Shown here piece after piece: positions 1-7,954 of a DNA stretch of 32,469 nt. The stretch's first letter is position 1, and each line of letters starts with the position of its first letter. The stretch lies in assembly GCA_013297725.1 (NCBI GenBank), contig JAAFIB010000029.1, forward strand, positions 1-32,469. The letters run 5' to 3'. Source of the stretch: Sphingomonadales bacterium (lineage in GTDB: Bacteria > Pseudomonadota > Alphaproteobacteria > Sphingomonadales > Sphingomonadaceae). The position numbers and the translations under genes are program-made. Below the pieces are notes generated by a model. It had not been told where the DNA came from and ran no database searches. It saw only the letters and a program-made list of their open reading frames with translations.

Positions 1-155
1 TTGCAGATACGCCGATGAAGCGGTTCGGCAGCGTTGAGGAAGTGGCCGCGCTCGCGTTGCTTTTGGCGTCGGACGATGCGGCCTATATGACGGGCAGCGA
101 ACTGCATCTGGACGGCGGATTGCTTGCCGGATCAGCTGCATCGCCGGGAGACTAA
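1..155 (+). CDS. SDR-family oxidoreductase, C-terminal end only
   Basis: This is the last 50 codons of a gene that begins outside the window. The reading frame starts at base 3 and ends with TAA at 153-155. The peptide carries the usual C-terminal pattern of classical short-chain dehydrogenases/reductases: a P-M-K-R-F-G segment, then E-E-V-A, a helix ending in ASDDA, the Y-M-T-G-S-E loop and the terminal L-D-G-G. The substrate cannot be told from this piece because the Rossmann glycine motif and the Tyr-x3-Lys site lie upstream. It converges on def, with 8 bp between the two stop codons. Confidence 0.8.
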   Translation, partial: ADTPMKRFGSVEEVAALALLLASDDAAYMTGSELHLDGGLLAGSAASPGD

Positions 156-163
156 AATGGCGA

Positions 164-721
164 TTAAGCCGCCAGCTTGCGCTGTTTTTCAAGCTTCTTC
201 AACACCATCTGTCGTTTCAACCGCGATAGATGGTCGATGAACAATATGCCCTCCAGATGGTCCATTTCATGCTGAAGGCAGGTAGCCATCAGGCCGTCCA
301 TCTCTTCCTCATGCAGCTTTCCGTCCAAATCATGCCAGCGGGCACGGATCGTCGCGGGGCGTTCAACATCGGCATATTGATCGGGAACCGACAAACATCC
401 TTCGCTATACACAGCCCATTCGTCCGACGGATCAAGGATTTCGGGGTTGATGAATACGCGGGGATTGCGGACGACTTCATGGTCGTGGTTGCAATGTTCG
501 CCGTGTTCATGGTCAGCTTCGACCGGCTCTTGCAGGTCAATCACCAGCACACGCTTCGGCACACCAACCTGTATCGCGGCAAGGCCAATACCCGGCGCAT
601 CGTACATGGTTTCAAACATATCGGCGACCAGCTGTTTCAGCCCGTCATCAAACAAGGTGACAGGTGTCGAGACGACTTTCAGCCGGGCATCCGGCACTTC
701 TAGGATTGGTAGTATAGCCAT
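164..721 (-). CDS. def: peptide deformylase
   Basis: Removes the N-terminal formyl group from nascent proteins in the cytosol; a metal-dependent hydrolase. At 185 residues it has all three family motifs: GIGLAA at 44-49, EGCLSV at 107-112 (Cys109 is a metal ligand) and HEMDH at 151-155 (two metal-binding His and the catalytic Glu152). One feature is unusual: between the second core strand and the NPRVFINP segment lies a histidine-rich loop (residues about 69-81) with five His and one Cys. That loop is normally short and acidic in relatives. The gene lies 61 bp downstream of recR on the same strand and is probably co-transcribed with it. fmt, its partner enzyme in the formylation cycle, is just beyond recR on the opposite strand. 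The start is ATG. Confidence 0.96.
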   Translation of the reverse strand: MAILPILEVPDARLKVVSTPVTLFDDGLKQLVADMFETMYDAPGIGLAAIQVGVPKRVLVIDLQEPVEADHEHGEHCNHDHEVVRNPRVFINPEILDPSDEWAVYSEGCLSVPDQYADVERPATIRARWHDLDGKLHEEEMDGLMATCLQHEMDHLEGILFIDHLSRLKRQMVLKKLEKQRKLAA

Positions 722-782
722 AAGGGTGAAATAGGGATTGAGGTGGCCGCCGTCAACTCAATGGCCGTCAACTAAATACACA

Positions 783-1379
783 TCAACCAACCGGCCGCCG
801 CGCCCGCAAAGCCTGCGCCAGCGTGCCTTCGTCCAGATAATCCAGTTCGCCACCCACAGGAACGCCATGCGCCAATTGGGTCAGGCGGATCGGGAAGTTT
901 TCCAGCCGTTCGGCAAGGTAATGCGCGGTTGTTTGCCCCTCTAAAGTCGCATTCATCGCCAGCACAACTTCGTCAATGCCGCCTTGCGCAACACGCGCGA
1001 TCAGCCTGTCGATGTTGAGATCCTCTGGCCTAACACCATCAAGCGCTGATAATTTTCCGCCCAGCACGTGGTATTTGCCGGGGAACAACCGCGACCGATC
1101 AAGCGCCCACAAATCCGACACATCCTCGACAACACACAAAGCGCGGGTGTCACGGCGCGGATCGGCGCAGACACCGCAGGGGTTAGTGGTATCGATATTG
1201 CCGCATGTGTCACAATTTTTCAGCCGATCCTCAACCATTTCAAGCGCGCGGAGCAAAGGCTGCAGCACTGTCTCGCGCTTTTTCATCAGGTGCAGAACCA
1301 CGCGCCGCGCCGAACGTGGTCCCAATCCCGGAAGCCGCGATAATGCCTGTGCCAGAGCGTCTATTTCTTGCGATGCCAT
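783..1379 (-). CDS. recR: recombination mediator protein RecR
   Basis: RecR helps load RecA onto SSB-coated DNA in the RecFOR gap-repair pathway. The chosen ATG gives 198 residues, the usual family length, and a start of MASQEIDAL. The open frame runs 20 codons further upstream, but that would give a non-family N-terminus and overlap the fmt leader. Visible features are the helix-hairpin-helix segment [12 protein letters not shown] (residues 15-26), a four-cysteine zinc site (Cys56, Cys59, Cys68, Cys71) and the Toprim region beginning CVVEDVSD. It is divergent from fmt, with 43 bp between the two start codons. def follows 61 bp downstream. That gap contains a 10-bp direct repeat (GCCGTCAACT twice) of no clear meaning. 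Confidence 0.96.
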   Translation of the reverse strand: MASQEIDALAQALSRLPGLGPRSARRVVLHLMKKRETVLQPLLRALEMVEDRLKNCDTCGNIDTTNPCGVCADPRRDTRALCVVEDVSDLWALDRSRLFPGKYHVLGGKLSALDGVRPEDLNIDRLIARVAQGGIDEVVLAMNATLEGQTTAHYLAERLENFPIRLTQLAHGVPVGGELDYLDEGTLAQALRARRPVG

Positions 1380-1422
1380 GACAGCGTAGCTAGTGCGCAT
1401 TTGGAACAAAGGAAAGACTTGG

Positions 1423-2403
1423 ATGCGGTTGATATTCATGGGAACCCCGGATTTTGCGGTGCCGACGCTGAACGCGCTGGTGGCGGCGGGGCATGATGTG
1501 ATCGCGGTCTACACGCAACCGCCGCGTCCGGCCAATCGGGGCAAGAAACTGTCACCCTCTGCAGTGCAGATGCGCGCGGAGGAATTGGGGCTTCCAGTGC
1601 GAACACCGCTGTCGCTGAAAAATGCGGAGGCGCAAGCTGAATTTGCAGCGTTGAATGCGGATGTTGCAGTGGTCGCGGCTTATGGCCTGATCCTGCCGCA
1701 AGTGATTTTGGATGCGCCGATGCATGGCTGTCTGAACGTCCACGGCTCGCTGCTGCCCAGATGGCGCGGGGCGGCCCCTGTGCAGCGGGCGATATTGGCG
1801 GGGGATGAAGAGACCGGCGTGTGCATCATGCAGATGGAGGCTGGGCTGGACACTGGGCCGGTGCGGCTAGTGGGACGGACTCAGATTGGCGCTAAGACTG
1901 CAGGGCAGCTGACCGCTGAACTCGCCGAACTGGGCGCGGAACTGATGGTGAAAGTGCTGGGCGATCTGTCGGCCTATCCGACTGTCACACAGCCGGAAGA
2001 AGGCGTTACTTACGCAGCCAAGATCGACAAAGCCGAAACGCGGCTGGATTTTTCCGCAAGCGCAGAAGTGGTTGAGCGGCAAGTCCTTGCGTTCAATCCG
2101 ATGCCGGGGGCTTGGTTTGAATATGAGGGGGAGCGGTTCAAAGTCCTCGAAGCAAAGATAGTTCGTCACCTCCGCGAAGGCGGGGGTCCAACTCCCACCC
2201 TGTCGAAACTTCACGATCAGGAGTTGGATTCCCGCCTTCGCGGGAATGACGAAGTGGGGTTTGTAGTGGATGACCAACTCACCATCGCCTGCTCCTCCGG
2301 GTCCATTCGCCCCACCGTCATCCAACGCGCAGGTAAGCCCGCCATGCCGCTTGCCGACTTCCTTCGCGGCAAAGTTATTCCCATCGGCACCATCCTCAAA
2401 TGA
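1423..2403 (+). CDS. fmt: methionyl-tRNA formyltransferase (with in-frame repeat insertion)
   Basis: Transfers a formyl group from 10-formyl-tetrahydrofolate to initiator Met-tRNA. The start at [14 protein letters not shown] fits the family and has a good ribosome site (AAAGGAAAG); an ATG 10 codons upstream is less likely. The N-terminal domain holds the folate and catalytic motifs, including [15 protein letters not shown] and a following TGV. The C-terminal tRNA-binding domain ends in [16 protein letters not shown] and FLRGKVIP. The protein is 326 residues, longer than is usual for Fmt. The excess is a block at residues about 248-276 that is encoded entirely by a REP-like palindrome (see the repeat entry). 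The frame is intact on both sides, so the enzyme is probably functional with an enlarged surface loop. The stop overlaps the truA start as ATGA. Confidence 0.95.
   Translation: MRLIFMGTPDFAVPTLNALVAAGHDVIAVYTQPPRPANRGKKLSPSAVQMRAEELGLPVRTPLSLKNAEAQAEFAALNADVAVVAAYGLILPQVILDAPMHGCLNVHGSLLPRWRGAAPVQRAILAGDEETGVCIMQMEAGLDTGPVRLVGRTQIGAKTAGQLTAELAELGAELMVKVLGDLSAYPTVTQPEEGVTYAAKIDKAETRLDFSASAEVVERQVLAFNPMPGAWFEYEGERFKVLEAKIVRHLREGGGPTPTLSKLHDQELDSRLRGNDEVGFVVDDQLTIACSSGSIRPTVIQRAGKPAMPLADFLRGKVIPIGTILK
2165..2250 (+). repeat. REP-like palindromic element inside fmt
   Basis: Two 31-bp arms, 2165-2195 and 2220-2250, are inverted copies with five mismatches, separated by a 24-bp loop. The core of each arm is CCGCGAAGGCGGG. 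Read on the minus strand, the element gives the phrases VIPAKAGIQ and WTPAFAEVT. From memory, these phrases recur in spurious ORFs of many proteobacterial genomes, because this is a dispersed intergenic palindrome. Here it lies within the fmt coding sequence and is translated in frame on the plus strand as residues about 248-276. Confidence 0.88.
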
Positions 2404-3143
2404 CCCGGTTCACACTCACCATCGAATATGACGGCACGCCATTTATGGGCTGGCAGCGCCAGACGCATGGACCGTCGGTGCAGCAAGCTATCGAGGAAGC
2501 CATCACTAAGACAGGCAGCGGTGAAACTCAGGTCCACGCAGCTGGCCGCACCGATGCGGGAGTGCATGCGCTTGCGATGCGCGCGCATTTTGACCTTGAT
2601 ACCGCACTGACACCGTTTCGGCTGATGGGCGCGATCAACGCACATTTGCGGCCCGCGCCGATTGCGATCATCGATTGCCAGATCATGCCCGACGATTGGC
2701 ATGCCCGTTTTTCCTGCATCGGTCGGGCCTATGAATATCGCATCGTCAACCGCCGCGCGCCATTAACGGTCGAGCGCGATCGCGCTTGGCAGGTTATTCA
2801 GGAACTGGATGTGGAGGCAATGCATAACGCCGCGCAATTGCTGGTTGGCCTGCATGATTTCACGACTTTCCGCTCAGCGCACTGCCAGTCAGATAGTCCG
2901 GTCAAGACACTCGACCGGCTGGATGTGCGGCGCGAGGGCGAGCATGTGATCGTCGAGGCGGCGGCACGATCATTCTTGCATCACCAAGTGCGGTCGATGG
3001 TGGGGAGCTTAGCTGCTGTAGGGACCGGGCGTTGGAGCGCGAATGATTTGAAAGCTGCTTTAGAAGCCAAAGACCGCACCGAATTGGCACACAACGCTCC
3101 GCCCGAAGGGCTTTATTTTGTTCGAGCCAAATATGAGGATTGA
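2400..3143 (+). CDS. truA: tRNA pseudouridine(38-40) synthase TruA
   Basis: Converts uridines 38-40 in the anticodon stem-loop of tRNAs to pseudouridine. The 247-residue protein starts in family style ([19 protein letters not shown]) and carries the catalytic motif [11 protein letters not shown] with the nucleophilic Asp52. Later conserved blocks are visible, such as [12 protein letters not shown] and [11 protein letters not shown]. Its ATG overlaps the fmt TGA by the ATGA arrangement, so the two are translationally coupled. Together with def and recR this is a standard housekeeping neighbourhood in alphaproteobacteria. A long inverted repeat follows the stop codon. Confidence 0.97.
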   Translation: MTRFTLTIEYDGTPFMGWQRQTHGPSVQQAIEEAITKTGSGETQVHAAGRTDAGVHALAMRAHFDLDTALTPFRLMGAINAHLRPAPIAIIDCQIMPDDWHARFSCIGRAYEYRIVNRRAPLTVERDRAWQVIQELDVEAMHNAAQLLVGLHDFTTFRSAHCQSDSPVKTLDRLDVRREGEHVIVEAAARSFLHHQVRSMVGSLAAVGTGRWSANDLKAALEAKDRTELAHNAPPEGLYFVRAKYED

Positions 3144-3144
3144 T

Positions 3145-3224
3145 GTAAAAACGGATGGACGGAAAGACGGGGTTGTATAGGATTTCTCCGTCGTCTTTCC
3201 GTTTATTCGTCCCGTCGTTTTTAC
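3145..3224. terminator. long hairpin between convergent truA and the exosortase operon
   Basis: Outer arms GTAAAAACG (3145-3153) and CGTTTTTAC (3216-3224) are perfect complements. Inner arms ACGGAAAGAC (3159-3168) and GTCTTTCCGT (3193-3202) are also perfect. The T-run lies within the distal arm on either strand. Placement between two convergent stop codons suggests a bidirectional terminator. Alternatively it may be a small dispersed palindrome that happens to sit here; I cannot decide without a genome search. Confidence 0.55.
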
Positions 3225-3253
3225 CAATTACATTGCTGCTGGCGCAGCCGAAC

Positions 3254-5146
3254 CTAAGAGAATATCCGGCTGACTGATTTATCCAGCATCAGCAACTGCC
3301 ATAGCAAGCGGCTGTTATCTGATCGCCCCGATATGTGATCCTCGGCCACCTTCAACATCACCGCCGGATCGAACCAGCCGGTCTTTGCCAAAGTCGCACT
3401 GGTCGAAATCCCGCGCGCTGCCTCTGCCAAAGGCCCGCGGAACCATTGCGCGATCGGCGTTACAAAACCCATTTTTGGGCGATAGAGGATGTCTTCGGGT
3501 AGATAGCGTTCCATCGTCCGCTTCATCAGCCATTTGCCCTGCCCTTTACGCACCCGCATATTTTCAGGTAGCGACGCAGCAAACTCCATCAGCCGGTGGT
3601 CAAGCAACGGCTCGCGCGCCTCAAGCCCCACAGCCATGCTGGTGCGATCCAGCTTAGTCAAAATGTCGCCCGGCAACCATTGTTTCATATCGGCATATTG
3701 CGCGCGGTCCAGACCGCTGCGTGCTGGCGCATTGTCCATCAGCGTGTGCATAGCCGCCTCGGCGCGATAGTCGCCCAACGTGCTCCGCATTTTGCGCGAA
3801 TACAGCGCCTGCCGCATCCCGGGCGGGGTAACACCCACCGCCTCGGCATAGCCCTCTGCCCCGCTGCGTGCCAAAGACAACAACGTCGTTTTGGCCCGCA
3901 ACGGTTGCGGTGCCCAATCGGCCTTGGGATAGATCGCGCCCAAAGCACCAAATAACGGTCCGCGGATGGATTGCGGCATTAAGCTGCGCGCGCATTCTTC
4001 ATTGTGGTGAAAGACATGGCGGCGATATCCGGCCAGCGCCTCATCCGCACCATCGCCCGATAACGCCACTGTTACATGCTCGCGCGCCATTTCGCACACA
4101 CGGTATGTCGGCAGAGCCGATGCATCGGCAAAGGGCTCGTCAAAATGATGCGCGAGCATATCGGCCAGCCCGAAATCATCCGCTGCAACTGTCCGGCTGC
4201 GATGTTCGGTCAGAAAGCGTTTGGCAATCGTTTCGGCATATTCGGTTTCATCCAGCGCACCGACATCAAAACCGATGGAGCAGGTTTTCACCGGCTGGCG
4301 CGAAGCCTCTGCCATCAACGCAACCACGCTGCTGCTGTCGACCCCGCCCGACAAGAACGCGCCCAAAGGCACATCGGCAATCATGCGGCTCAGCACCGCT
4401 TGCCGCATCAGGCGCAGCAGTTCTTCCTGTAGTTCAGCCTCGCTGCCTTTGACCCGCTGCGAGAAATCAATATCCCAATATTGTGTCGGCGGTGGCGGCG
4501 TTTTGCCTTGGGTTAGCACCCAATAATGCCCAGCTGGCAGCTTATTAACGCCTGATACAATGCAGCCGTGATCGGGCACATAGCCAAAGGCCAAATAGTC
4601 ATCGACCGCCTGCATATCAGGGTCGCGGCGCAGTGCAGGATGCGCCAATAACGCCTTTAGTTCTGACCCGAAAATGATGCTGCCATCGGCAAGTGCGGCA
4701 TGGAACAAAGGCTTTACGCCAAGCCGGTCTCGCGCCAGCAACAGCTGCCGTTTGGCAACATCATAGAGCGCAAAGGCGAACATGCCGTGCAGCCTGCTGA
4801 CACATTCTGGTCCCCAGCGGCGATATGCCTCTAGGATGACTTCGCTGTCGCTATTGGTACGAAAGCCGTGGCCAAGCACTTCCAATTCGCGGCGCAGTTC
4901 AAGGAAATTGTAGATCTCTCCATTGAACACCAAAGCCAAACTCTCGTCACTGGTCAGCATGGGTTGCGCGCCGCCGCCAAGGTCAATGATCGACAAGCGG
5001 CGATGGCCAAGACCAATCCCCGGCGCCGTCCACACCCCCGCGCCGTCCGGCCCGCGGTGCGCGATGGCGTCGTTCATCCGCTCGACCCTCGCGGGATCGA
5101 CGGGCTTTGAACTTTCAACGTGGAAGATACCCGATATACCGCACAT
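3254..5146 (-). CDS. XrtA-associated amidotransferase 1 (asparagine-synthase-like)
   Basis: A glutamine-dependent amidotransferase of the asparagine synthase (AsnB) type, and the last gene of the exosortase operon. Class II amidotransferases need Cys as residue 2, which fixes the start at MCGISGIFHVES; this gives 630 residues. The N-terminal glutaminase domain shows HRGPDGAG, GHRRLSI and FNGEIYN. The C-terminal synthetase domain has the ATP-pyrophosphatase loop SGGVDSSS, followed by ALSGDGADE and a KLDRTSMA segment. Known exosortase A clusters carry such a protein, presumed to amidate a sugar or other part of the polysaccharide; its true substrate is not established. It begins 10 bp after the xrtA stop, with an AAGG ribosome site, and ends next to the shared hairpin. 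Confidence 0.9.
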   Translation of the reverse strand: MCGISGIFHVESSKPVDPARVERMNDAIAHRGPDGAGVWTAPGIGLGHRRLSIIDLGGGAQPMLTSDESLALVFNGEIYNFLELRRELEVLGHGFRTNSDSEVILEAYRRWGPECVSRLHGMFAFALYDVAKRQLLLARDRLGVKPLFHAALADGSIIFGSELKALLAHPALRRDPDMQAVDDYLAFGYVPDHGCIVSGVNKLPAGHYWVLTQGKTPPPPTQYWDIDFSQRVKGSEAELQEELLRLMRQAVLSRMIADVPLGAFLSGGVDSSSVVALMAEASRQPVKTCSIGFDVGALDETEYAETIAKRFLTEHRSRTVAADDFGLADMLAHHFDEPFADASALPTYRVCEMAREHVTVALSGDGADEALAGYRRHVFHHNEECARSLMPQSIRGPLFGALGAIYPKADWAPQPLRAKTTLLSLARSGAEGYAEAVGVTPPGMRQALYSRKMRSTLGDYRAEAAMHTLMDNAPARSGLDRAQYADMKQWLPGDILTKLDRTSMAVGLEAREPLLDHRLMEFAASLPENMRVRKGQGKWLMKRTMERYLPEDILYRPKMGFVTPIAQWFRGPLAEAARGISTSATLAKTGWFDPAVMLKVAEDHISGRSDNSRLLWQLLMLDKSVSRIFS

Positions 5147-5156
5147 GGACTGCGCC

Positions 5157-6758
5157 TTAGTCCAATCCGACCATGCGGTCAGCCATTTTGTCGATACTGC
5201 CCAAAGATTTGACAAAGGAATCTATGGCGGCGCGGGGCGGTATCTTGCCAATGCGCTCTGCGGAAACCAAAATCGCGACTGCTTGCTGGTTGCCGCCGAG
5301 TAGTCGCGCTTTCAGTGTGGCAAGTTTGATGGTTGAGCCGGATCCGCTCGTCACGCCGCCTGTGCGGTAGAAACTGACGACTTCGCGGTGCGTTTTGTTG
5401 TCGGCGCTGATGCGTTCGCAGCGGCCTTGTGATGGGTTCGGGCAATCTGCGATCCATGACCATTTGCTGTCGGGACCAACGGCACCCTGTCCATAGCCGA
5501 CAAGCTCGCGGCCTTCGGATTGGCGATCATACACAGCGACATACAGATCTGCCTCTTGCCCGTCTGCGTCGCGATATCGGCCAAGCAGCTCGTGGTTGGC
5601 TTTGGCGAAATGGGGTTTCCACGCCAATTGCGGCGCGTAATCCACGCGCTGCCATCCAGCGATTTCTGGCAATGCGATTTGTTTTGGGACTGGCGATGCA
5701 GTCGACGAGACAAAGGCGGACCATGCAAAGGGAAGCGCCGCAATCGCAAGAAGTGCAGGCACCGCTGCGTTAGCTTTTAGAGGCAACCAAACCGGTGCTT
5801 GCAACTGTTGCGCATCAATCGCGACTTCATCGGCGGCCTTATCAAAAAACGGCCAACCTGCCGCCAACACCAATGCGATCACTACACCAAAGAAAATCCA
5901 GCCATAGAAAACATGATCAAAACTTGCGGCGAAATCGACATTGCCGTGATGCGCAATATAGATCGTGCCAAAGGCACGCAGGCCGTTAGCGAGCACCGGG
6001 ATCGCAACGCATGCCGCCATAAACGCGGATCGCCTGCTCCAGCTTTTGAAACATAAATTCGCAACCAGCGCGCCCAACGCCACCATAGCGACAAGGAATT
6101 TTACGCCTGAACACGCCTCTGCCACGCGAAATAACGCTGTGGGAGTTGAGATATAAATACCCTCAATATGCGCAGGGATACCGGATAGGCCCAACAACCA
6201 CATGCACATTTTGGCCGTGATCGTCTGCAAAGCGGGGACGAATTCTTCGCCGAAAGGGATTAAGAAAAAACTGTAGAACAGCGGGAACATAAGCCCGCGT
6301 AACACGTTGGGGCCAAGCAATGTGCCGACCACCCCTTGCAACATCATCACCAGCCCAGCGTGCCGCGCGAGCGCAACACCCGCCGCATCGCCCAGCAGCC
6401 AGCCCAGCGCCCCCGCACCGACCCATACCAGCGCAGGCGTCCAAGCTTGCGGGGTAATCTTTGCCAATTCAGACTTACGCTGATCCGCCAGCCACCAGAT
6501 AATCGGCAGGATCAGCAGACAATGGTTAAAGGTCGAGCTGTTCCACCAGATCGTGGCGATGTCCGCCGTATCGCGCCAGAACAGCGCGAGGATAACGACG
6601 CTAGCAATACCCAACCGGGTCAGCGCCGATTTCCAACTAAGCCCCTCCCCTTTAGGGGAGAGGTTGGGGTGGGGCTGCCCGGATAGTGCGGAACTTACAG
6701 CAGCCCCACCCCCGTCCCCTCCCCTAAAGGGGAGAGGTGAAGAAGCACCGCCACTCAC
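5157..6758 (-). CDS. xrtA: exosortase A fused to an EpsI domain
   Basis: An inner-membrane cysteine transpeptidase that cleaves PEP-CTERM sorting signals. The multi-pass N-terminal half (residues about 44-300) contains the exosortase triad: Cys216 in EACSGVKF, Arg261 in NGLRAFGT and His282 in DHVFYGW. Residues about 360-533 form the EpsI domain (IALPEIAGWQRV onward), which is often fused to exosortase A. The 533-residue frame starts at a GTG that overlaps the upstream glycosyltransferase stop as GTGA, which supports this start. The consequence is odd: residues 7-40 are encoded by a palindromic repeat and read PLPFRGG...PHPNLSPKGEG, unlike a normal exosortase N-terminus. No other convincing start lies before the first membrane helix. 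No PEP-CTERM substrate gene is visible in the window. Confidence 0.93.
   Translation of the reverse strand: MSGGASSPLPFRGGDGGGAAVSSALSGQPHPNLSPKGEGLSWKSALTRLGIASVVILALFWRDTADIATIWWNSSTFNHCLLILPIIWWLADQRKSELAKITPQAWTPALVWVGAGALGWLLGDAAGVALARHAGLVMMLQGVVGTLLGPNVLRGLMFPLFYSFFLIPFGEEFVPALQTITAKMCMWLLGLSGIPAHIEGIYISTPTALFRVAEACSGVKFLVAMVALGALVANLCFKSWSRRSAFMAACVAIPVLANGLRAFGTIYIAHHGNVDFAASFDHVFYGWIFFGVVIALVLAAGWPFFDKAADEVAIDAQQLQAPVWLPLKANAAVPALLAIAALPFAWSAFVSSTASPVPKQIALPEIAGWQRVDYAPQLAWKPHFAKANHELLGRYRDADGQEADLYVAVYDRQSEGRELVGYGQGAVGPDSKWSWIADCPNPSQGRCERISADNKTHREVVSFYRTGGVTSGSGSTIKLATLKARLLGGNQQAVAILVSAERIGKIPPRAAIDSFVKSLGSIDKMADRMVGLD
6642..6739. repeat. palindromic repeat in the 5' end of xrtA
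   Basis: Imperfect inverted arms at 6642-6677 and about 6701-6739 flank a short spacer. Each arm contains the self-complementary CCCCTTTAGGGG or CCCCTAAAGGGG next to a GGGGTGGGGCTG block or its complement. From memory, the minus-strand translation (LPFRGG, PHPNLSPKGEG) is a phrase seen in ORFs made by a common dispersed repeat of alphaproteobacteria. It is a different family from the element in fmt. It is translated in frame as residues 7-40 if xrtA starts at the coupled GTG. Confidence 0.82.
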
Positions 6759-7954
6759 AATAGAGCATCCAGCGCCGCCAGCTGCCCAGCCCAGCCATAA
6801 TGGGCCGTCACATGCGCACGCGCCGCAGCACCGAGCTGCAAACGCGCATCAACATCGGACAACAGTTCAATGACAATCTTGGCTTCATCGGCCACAGATT
6901 TTGCAACGCGGAAGTGCTTTTTGTTTTTGGCATCAATGCCCTCTGCTGCGGCTTTAGACGCAACGACAGGCTTAGCCATCGCCATCGCCTCTAGCACTTT
7001 GTTCTGGATGCCACGCGCGATCCGCAACGGCGCTACCACGACATCTGCCCCCGCCAACCATGTACGCACATCATCTACTGCGCCGGTCACTTGCACACCG
7101 GGCAACGCCGATAGCGCCGATACCGCTTCTGTCGGATTGCGCCCGACGATGGCAAAAGTAGTGTCGGGATGCGCGGCGCGAATAATAGGCAGGGCATTTT
7201 GCGCAAAGTCGGACACAGCCTCGATATTGGGGCGATAATCCATCTGTCCGGTGAATACGATCAACGGATCGGGAAAAACCGGATGCAGCTTTTTATAGGA
7301 CGCAGCTGGATCGTAAAACACACTGTCGATGCCGTTGCTTACACCCGATACGTTTTTGGCGCCGCTGCGGTCGCGGAACAGAGCTGCTTCGGCGTCGCTG
7401 ACAAACAGGTTTGCATCGGCACGGGCTGCAATTTCCGCCTCAAACACCGCCAGCTTTTTGCCCTCGCGCGCGTTAATCCAGCGCATGAAGCCGCCGCCAA
7501 CGTTTCTCGGCCCCTCATCAGCATAGCTTTCAAACTTTGCGCTATCGACATCGACGAAATCCATGATTAGCCGGCCGTCAAAGTCGGCAGGCACATACTG
7601 CGCCATTTGCCCCGAAAAAACGAAGATGTGGCTTATACTGCCGCTGGCGATCCGTTCATCCACCCAATCCTGCATCGTCCGCGAACCAAAGCTGGTGAGT
7701 GAAACTGGCTTGTCCTTTGCAAGCGCCTCAATCCCCGCCAGCCATTGCGGCTTATCGCGCAACTCGACATGCAGCGACGCAAGGCCAGCGCGTTCGGCTT
7801 CCGCAAATCCCACATCACGCGCATCATCGGCAAAGGCCGCTACATGCACCGGCGCCAGCGTTTTCAGCTTGTTGAGAATATGAAAAGACCGGATTTTATC
7901 TCCGCGATCCGCAGGCCAAGGAACGCGGTGTGCAAGGAATAATATCTCGCGCAT
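6755..7954 (-). CDS. XrtA-system glycosyltransferase, GT4-like
   Basis: A 399-residue cytosolic or membrane-bound glycosyltransferase of the PEP-CTERM/XrtA-associated GT family. The start MREILFLAHRVPWPADRGDK is typical, and its ATG shares one base with the FemAB-like stop (TGATG). An open frame of 22 more codons upstream lies inside that gene and is unlikely to be used. The N-terminal half has the acceptor-domain R-x-P-x-P-x-D-x-G-D-K-I-R motif. The C-terminal Rossmann half shows FTGQMDYRPNIEAV, FAIVGRNP, VTGAVDDVR and the donor-binding APLRIARGIQNKVLEAMAM. It probably adds a sugar during assembly of the exopolysaccharide repeat unit; donor and acceptor cannot be read from sequence. The stop overlaps the xrtA GTG. 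Confidence 0.88.
   Translation of the reverse strand: MREILFLAHRVPWPADRGDKIRSFHILNKLKTLAPVHVAAFADDARDVGFAEAERAGLASLHVELRDKPQWLAGIEALAKDKPVSLTSFGSRTMQDWVDERIASGSISHIFVFSGQMAQYVPADFDGRLIMDFVDVDSAKFESYADEGPRNVGGGFMRWINAREGKKLAVFEAEIAARADANLFVSDAEAALFRDRSGAKNVSGVSNGIDSVFYDPAASYKKLHPVFPDPLIVFTGQMDYRPNIEAVSDFAQNALPIIRAAHPDTTFAIVGRNPTEAVSALSALPGVQVTGAVDDVRTWLAGADVVVAPLRIARGIQNKVLEAMAMAKPVVASKAAAEGIDAKNKKHFRVAKSVADEAKIVIELLSDVDARLQLGAAARAHVTAHYGWAGQLAALDALL

Noticed and set aside
749-773. Direct repeat GCCGTCAACT between recR and def
   Set aside because: Ten bases, two copies, no further symmetry; likely chance or a small slippage.
1867-2325. A minus-strand frame with VIPAKAGIQ and WTPAFAEVT
   Set aside because: These phrases come from the palindromic repeat in fmt and are the classic spurious translation of that element, not a gene.
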